From NCBI GenBank assembly GCA_902363335.1, contig CABIZV010000002.1, positions 434,001 to 498,000 on the forward strand: 64,000 nucleotides of DNA, given 5' to 3'. This stretch comes from Enterobacteriaceae bacterium. GTDB taxonomy: Bacteria; Pseudomonadota; Gammaproteobacteria; Enterobacterales; Enterobacteriaceae. Positions within the stretch are counted from its first letter, which is position 1; every line of letters begins with the position of its first letter. The position numbers and the translations under genes are program-made. This document shows positions 61,709 to 64,000 of the stretch, one piece after another. The notes below the pieces were generated by a model. That model was given only the letters and a program-made list of their open reading frames with translations, had not been told where the DNA came from and made no database searches.

Positions 61709-61733
61709 AAACGGGCTTTTCGCAAGCCCGTTT
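61709..61733. terminator. Bidirectional terminator between modF and the DUF2167 gene
   Basis: AAACGGGCTT/AAGCCCGTTT perfect 10-base stem around TTCGC, downstream of modF on the minus strand. Confidence 0.85.
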
Positions 61734-61783
61734 AAATATGAAAAATCTGGTCATCCCCGGTTACAGGGATGGCAGCACAATAA

Positions 61784-63292
61784 TCACGTTGAAACGGGGT
61801 GAGGGTGACTGCGCTCGTCAATCTCTCTTTTACCAACCTTATAGCCATATCCATCCGCCTCGGCCACAAATTCCAGCCGGTGGGTAATACACTCCGGTGC
61901 ATCCTCCGCATGGTGCGAGACAAACAGCAGCTGCGTTTTTCCTTCACCAATCAGCACGTCTATAAAGCGTCGTACTACCTGACGATTGAGGGGATCTAAC
62001 CCCTGCAATGGCTCATCAAGGATCAATAACGTCGGATGCTTCACCAACGCGCGGACGATCAGCGCCTGGCGCTGTTGCCCCCATGAGAGGCTGTGGAACG
62101 GCGCGTCGGCGGTGCGAGCGTCCATACCGAGGATATGTAACCACTCATCGACCAGTTTGCGCTGCTTATCGGAGACGGCCTGATAGATGCCTATCGAATC
62201 AAAATAGCCGGAGAGGATCACGTTACGCACGTTAGTGCTCACGCGGTAATCCAGATGCAGGCTGCTGCTGACGTAGCCGATGTGCTTTTTAATGTCCCAG
62301 ATGGTTTCACCGCTGCCGCGGCGGCGGCCAAACAGGGTTAAATCGTTGCTATAACCCTGCGGATGATCGCCGGTGACCAGACTTAACAGCGTAGATTTCC
62401 CCGCGCCGTTTGGCCCGACAATTTGCCAGTGTTCGCCAGGGGTGACCGTCCAGCTCAGATGGTTAATGATGGGCCGGTCGTTGTAGGAAATCACGGCGTC
62501 ATTGAGCACGATAAGCGGCTGGCCGTCGGGCAGAGAAAGTCGGGCAGAAGGGGCGTCCGGCTCGGGCAATGCCATGCCGGAGAGTTTTTCACTGTGCGCC
62601 AGTTGGGCGATGAGCGTTTGCGCCAGCAGCGCCTTTGTCTCACCGGTTTGCGCTAACGTACAATCTGCCAGCACACCGGCGAAGGGCACAAAGTCTGGGA
62701 TATCATCAAAGCGGTTAAGTACCAGCACCAGCGTATAACCGGCTTTATGCAGCGTTGCCAGATGACAGGCAAGCTGGCGGCGAGAAGCAACGTCCAGCCC
62801 GTCAAACGGTTCATCGAGGATCAAGAGATCCGGCTGCGTCATTAACGCCTGACAAAGCAAGGTTTTGCGCGTTTCCCCGGTCGAAAGATACTTAAAGCGA
62901 CGCTCCAGCAGATGGCTGATGCCGAACTGTTCAGCGAGCGTTGAACACCGTGCTGGGTCGTTCACTTCATCCTGAATAATTTGTGCGGTAGTGCGCCCGG
63001 TATCGTCTTCATCGGGGCTGAGCATATCGGTGTTGTTGCGTTGCCATTCATCGCTGACCAGCTTTTGCAGCTGTTCAAAAGAGAGGCGGGTGATGCGATG
63101 AAATTGGCATTGGCGACTACCGGAAAGCAACGGCAGCTCGCCTGCCAGCGCGCGGGCGAGTGCCGATTTACCGCTACCATTACTGCCGACGAACGCCCAA
63201 CTTTCTCCGGCACGCAGCGTCAGATGCTCAATTTTTAATGTTTTTGTGTCGCTAAGACGAAACGTGCCTTGCGAAATTTGCAATGATGACAT
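61784..63292 (-). CDS. modF: Molybdate-related ABC ATPase ModF
   Basis: A 502-residue protein with two fused ABC ATPase domains. Walker A GSNGSGKSALARAL (about 36-49) with signature YLSTGETRK in domain 1, and Walker A GPNGAGKSTLLSLV with signature HSLSWGQQRQ in domain 2; Walker B LLILDEP occurs in both. It has no membrane part. In E. coli modF follows modE and its exact role is unsettled. The C-terminus (about 12 residues longer, ending RSHPHPVST) differs from E. coli. Confidence 0.93.
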   Translation of the reverse strand: MSSLQISQGTFRLSDTKTLKIEHLTLRAGESWAFVGSNGSGKSALARALAGELPLLSGSRQCQFHRITRLSFEQLQKLVSDEWQRNNTDMLSPDEDDTGRTTAQIIQDEVNDPARCSTLAEQFGISHLLERRFKYLSTGETRKTLLCQALMTQPDLLILDEPFDGLDVASRRQLACHLATLHKAGYTLVLVLNRFDDIPDFVPFAGVLADCTLAQTGETKALLAQTLIAQLAHSEKLSGMALPEPDAPSARLSLPDGQPLIVLNDAVISYNDRPIINHLSWTVTPGEHWQIVGPNGAGKSTLLSLVTGDHPQGYSNDLTLFGRRRGSGETIWDIKKHIGYVSSSLHLDYRVSTNVRNVILSGYFDSIGIYQAVSDKQRKLVDEWLHILGMDARTADAPFHSLSWGQQRQALIVRALVKHPTLLILDEPLQGLDPLNRQVVRRFIDVLIGEGKTQLLFVSHHAEDAPECITHRLEFVAEADGYGYKVGKREIDERSHPHPVST

Positions 63293-63359
63293 GATGTATC
63301 CCGATTTTTGCAGCGTTATACATCAGGGATACGTGTTCAGGCGGATAATGTCAATGCCA

Positions 63360-64000
63360 TTAGCATAGCGTCGCAACAATGATACGGTCGGCATTAAAGA
63401 ATGCGATTACCTCGGCACCTTCTTCCAGCGTCTGGGCCTCAGCAAGCGCAAGAGTGGCGCATAATGTCTGCCCGTCCGGTAAAGCCATCAGCACTTCGCA
63501 TTGTTCTTTACCGCGCTGAATGTGGCTGATACGGCAGGCCAGCTGATTATCGGCCTGGGCGGCAACTGCGGGATCTCGCGTGACGTTAACCCACGGCGCT
63601 TTCAACAGCACCAGAACCTCTTTACCTTCATCCAGCCCCAGCCGTTCGCCGCTTTGGGCGGTAATGGCCACTTTCAGGCGGGTAGTGCCGTCCGCTAAAA
63701 GGATATCGACATGCTGCTGTACCTGCTGATGGTCGCGTTGAGTGACCGTACCAAACCATTGGTTGCGGGCGCTGGTTTGCAGCGAGAAGCGGGAGATGGC
63801 GGCCAGCAGGCTGTCAAGCGGCAGAGCATCGTCATCGCTTAACACATCGAAGGCTTTTTGCTGGATTTGTGCCAGCAGATCGTAGAGTTGGATCAGGCGC
63901 TGACCGTAGCGGGTTAATACCGCGCCGCCGCCGCCTTTACCGCCTGTCGCGCGGTCAACCAGCGATTGTTCGCTAAGCTGATTCATCTCATTAATGGCGT
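63360..64000 (-). CDS. modE: Molybdate-responsive regulator ModE (5' end outside window)
   Basis: About 213 C-terminal residues are visible; the N-terminal HTH start lies beyond the right edge, and the coding frame is open through 64000. The window includes the dimer/wing segment (ERATGGKGGGG-type: VDRATGGKGGGGAVLTRYGQ) and two molybdate-binding MOP domains (TSARNQWFGTV, SHIQRGKEQCEVLMALPDG). With molybdate it represses modABC and activates molybdoenzyme genes. modF follows in the same direction. Confidence 0.95.
   Translation of the reverse strand, partial: AINEMNQLSEQSLVDRATGGKGGGGAVLTRYGQRLIQLYDLLAQIQQKAFDVLSDDDALPLDSLLAAISRFSLQTSARNQWFGTVTQRDHQQVQQHVDILLADGTTRLKVAITAQSGERLGLDEGKEVLVLLKAPWVNVTRDPAVAAQADNQLACRISHIQRGKEQCEVLMALPDGQTLCATLALAEAQTLEEGAEVIAFFNADRIIVATLC

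Overview
The window is chromosomal DNA from a member of the Enterobacteriaceae. From the photolyase gene at 12.2 kb rightward, gene content and order follow the E. coli/Salmonella backbone: phr, dtpD, ybgI, pxpBCA, nei, gltA, sdhCDAB, sucABCD, cydABX-ybgE, ybgC, tolQRAB, pal, cpoB, a seven-tRNA Lys/Val cluster, nadA, pnuC, zitB, aroG, gpmA, galMKTE, modF, modE. It is not E. coli K-12: as recalled, K-12 has mngRAB between sucD and cydA and ybgS between zitB and aroG, and neither is here. I cannot name the genus with confidence.

Left accessory region (1 to about 12.05 kb). A GNAT acetyltransferase gene converges on an XRE/cupin regulator gene. From about 1.3 to 9.6 kb follows AT-rich DNA holding widely spaced genes that look like secreted host-directed effectors: an SseJ-like GDSL acyltransferase, an unrecognised 383-residue protein, a 79-residue orphan, an alpha/beta hydrolase (possibly housekeeping), a 296-residue protein with two long repeats that each end in a polyproline tract, and a toxin-B-like DXD glycosyltransferase. 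Broken fragments lie between them (a sigma-factor piece, a possible VOC piece, several short open frames). No secretion machinery is in the window. The region ends with a LysR regulator divergent from a quinone-oxidoreductase-like dehydrogenase.

Core metabolic region (12.2 to 41.6 kb). This encodes DNA repair (phr, nei), peptide uptake (dtpD), 5-oxoproline hydrolysis (pxpBCA), the central TCA block (gltA, sdhCDAB, sucABCD with a probable SdhX 3'-UTR sRNA), cytochrome bd-I with its small subunit CydX, and the Tol-Pal envelope system. REP/BIME palindromes sit in many gaps. One has expanded into a seven-copy array of about 86 bp between nei and gltA.

tRNA cluster and second accessory region (41.7 to 50.3 kb). 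Five tRNA-Lys(UUU) and two tRNA-Val(UAC) genes are followed by a small type VI secretion module: tssF-tssG on the minus strand, and on the plus strand vgrG, a small membrane protein, a candidate toxin and a PAAR protein. The remaining T6SS core genes are absent here.

Right core region (50.7 to 64 kb). NAD synthesis (nadA with a NadR-like box, pnuC), zinc export (zitB), aroG with an exact TyrR box, gpmA with a Fur-like box, and the gal operon with recognisable GalR operators OE and OI and a CRP site. A DUF2167 membrane protein gene is inserted between galE and modF. modE runs off the right edge.
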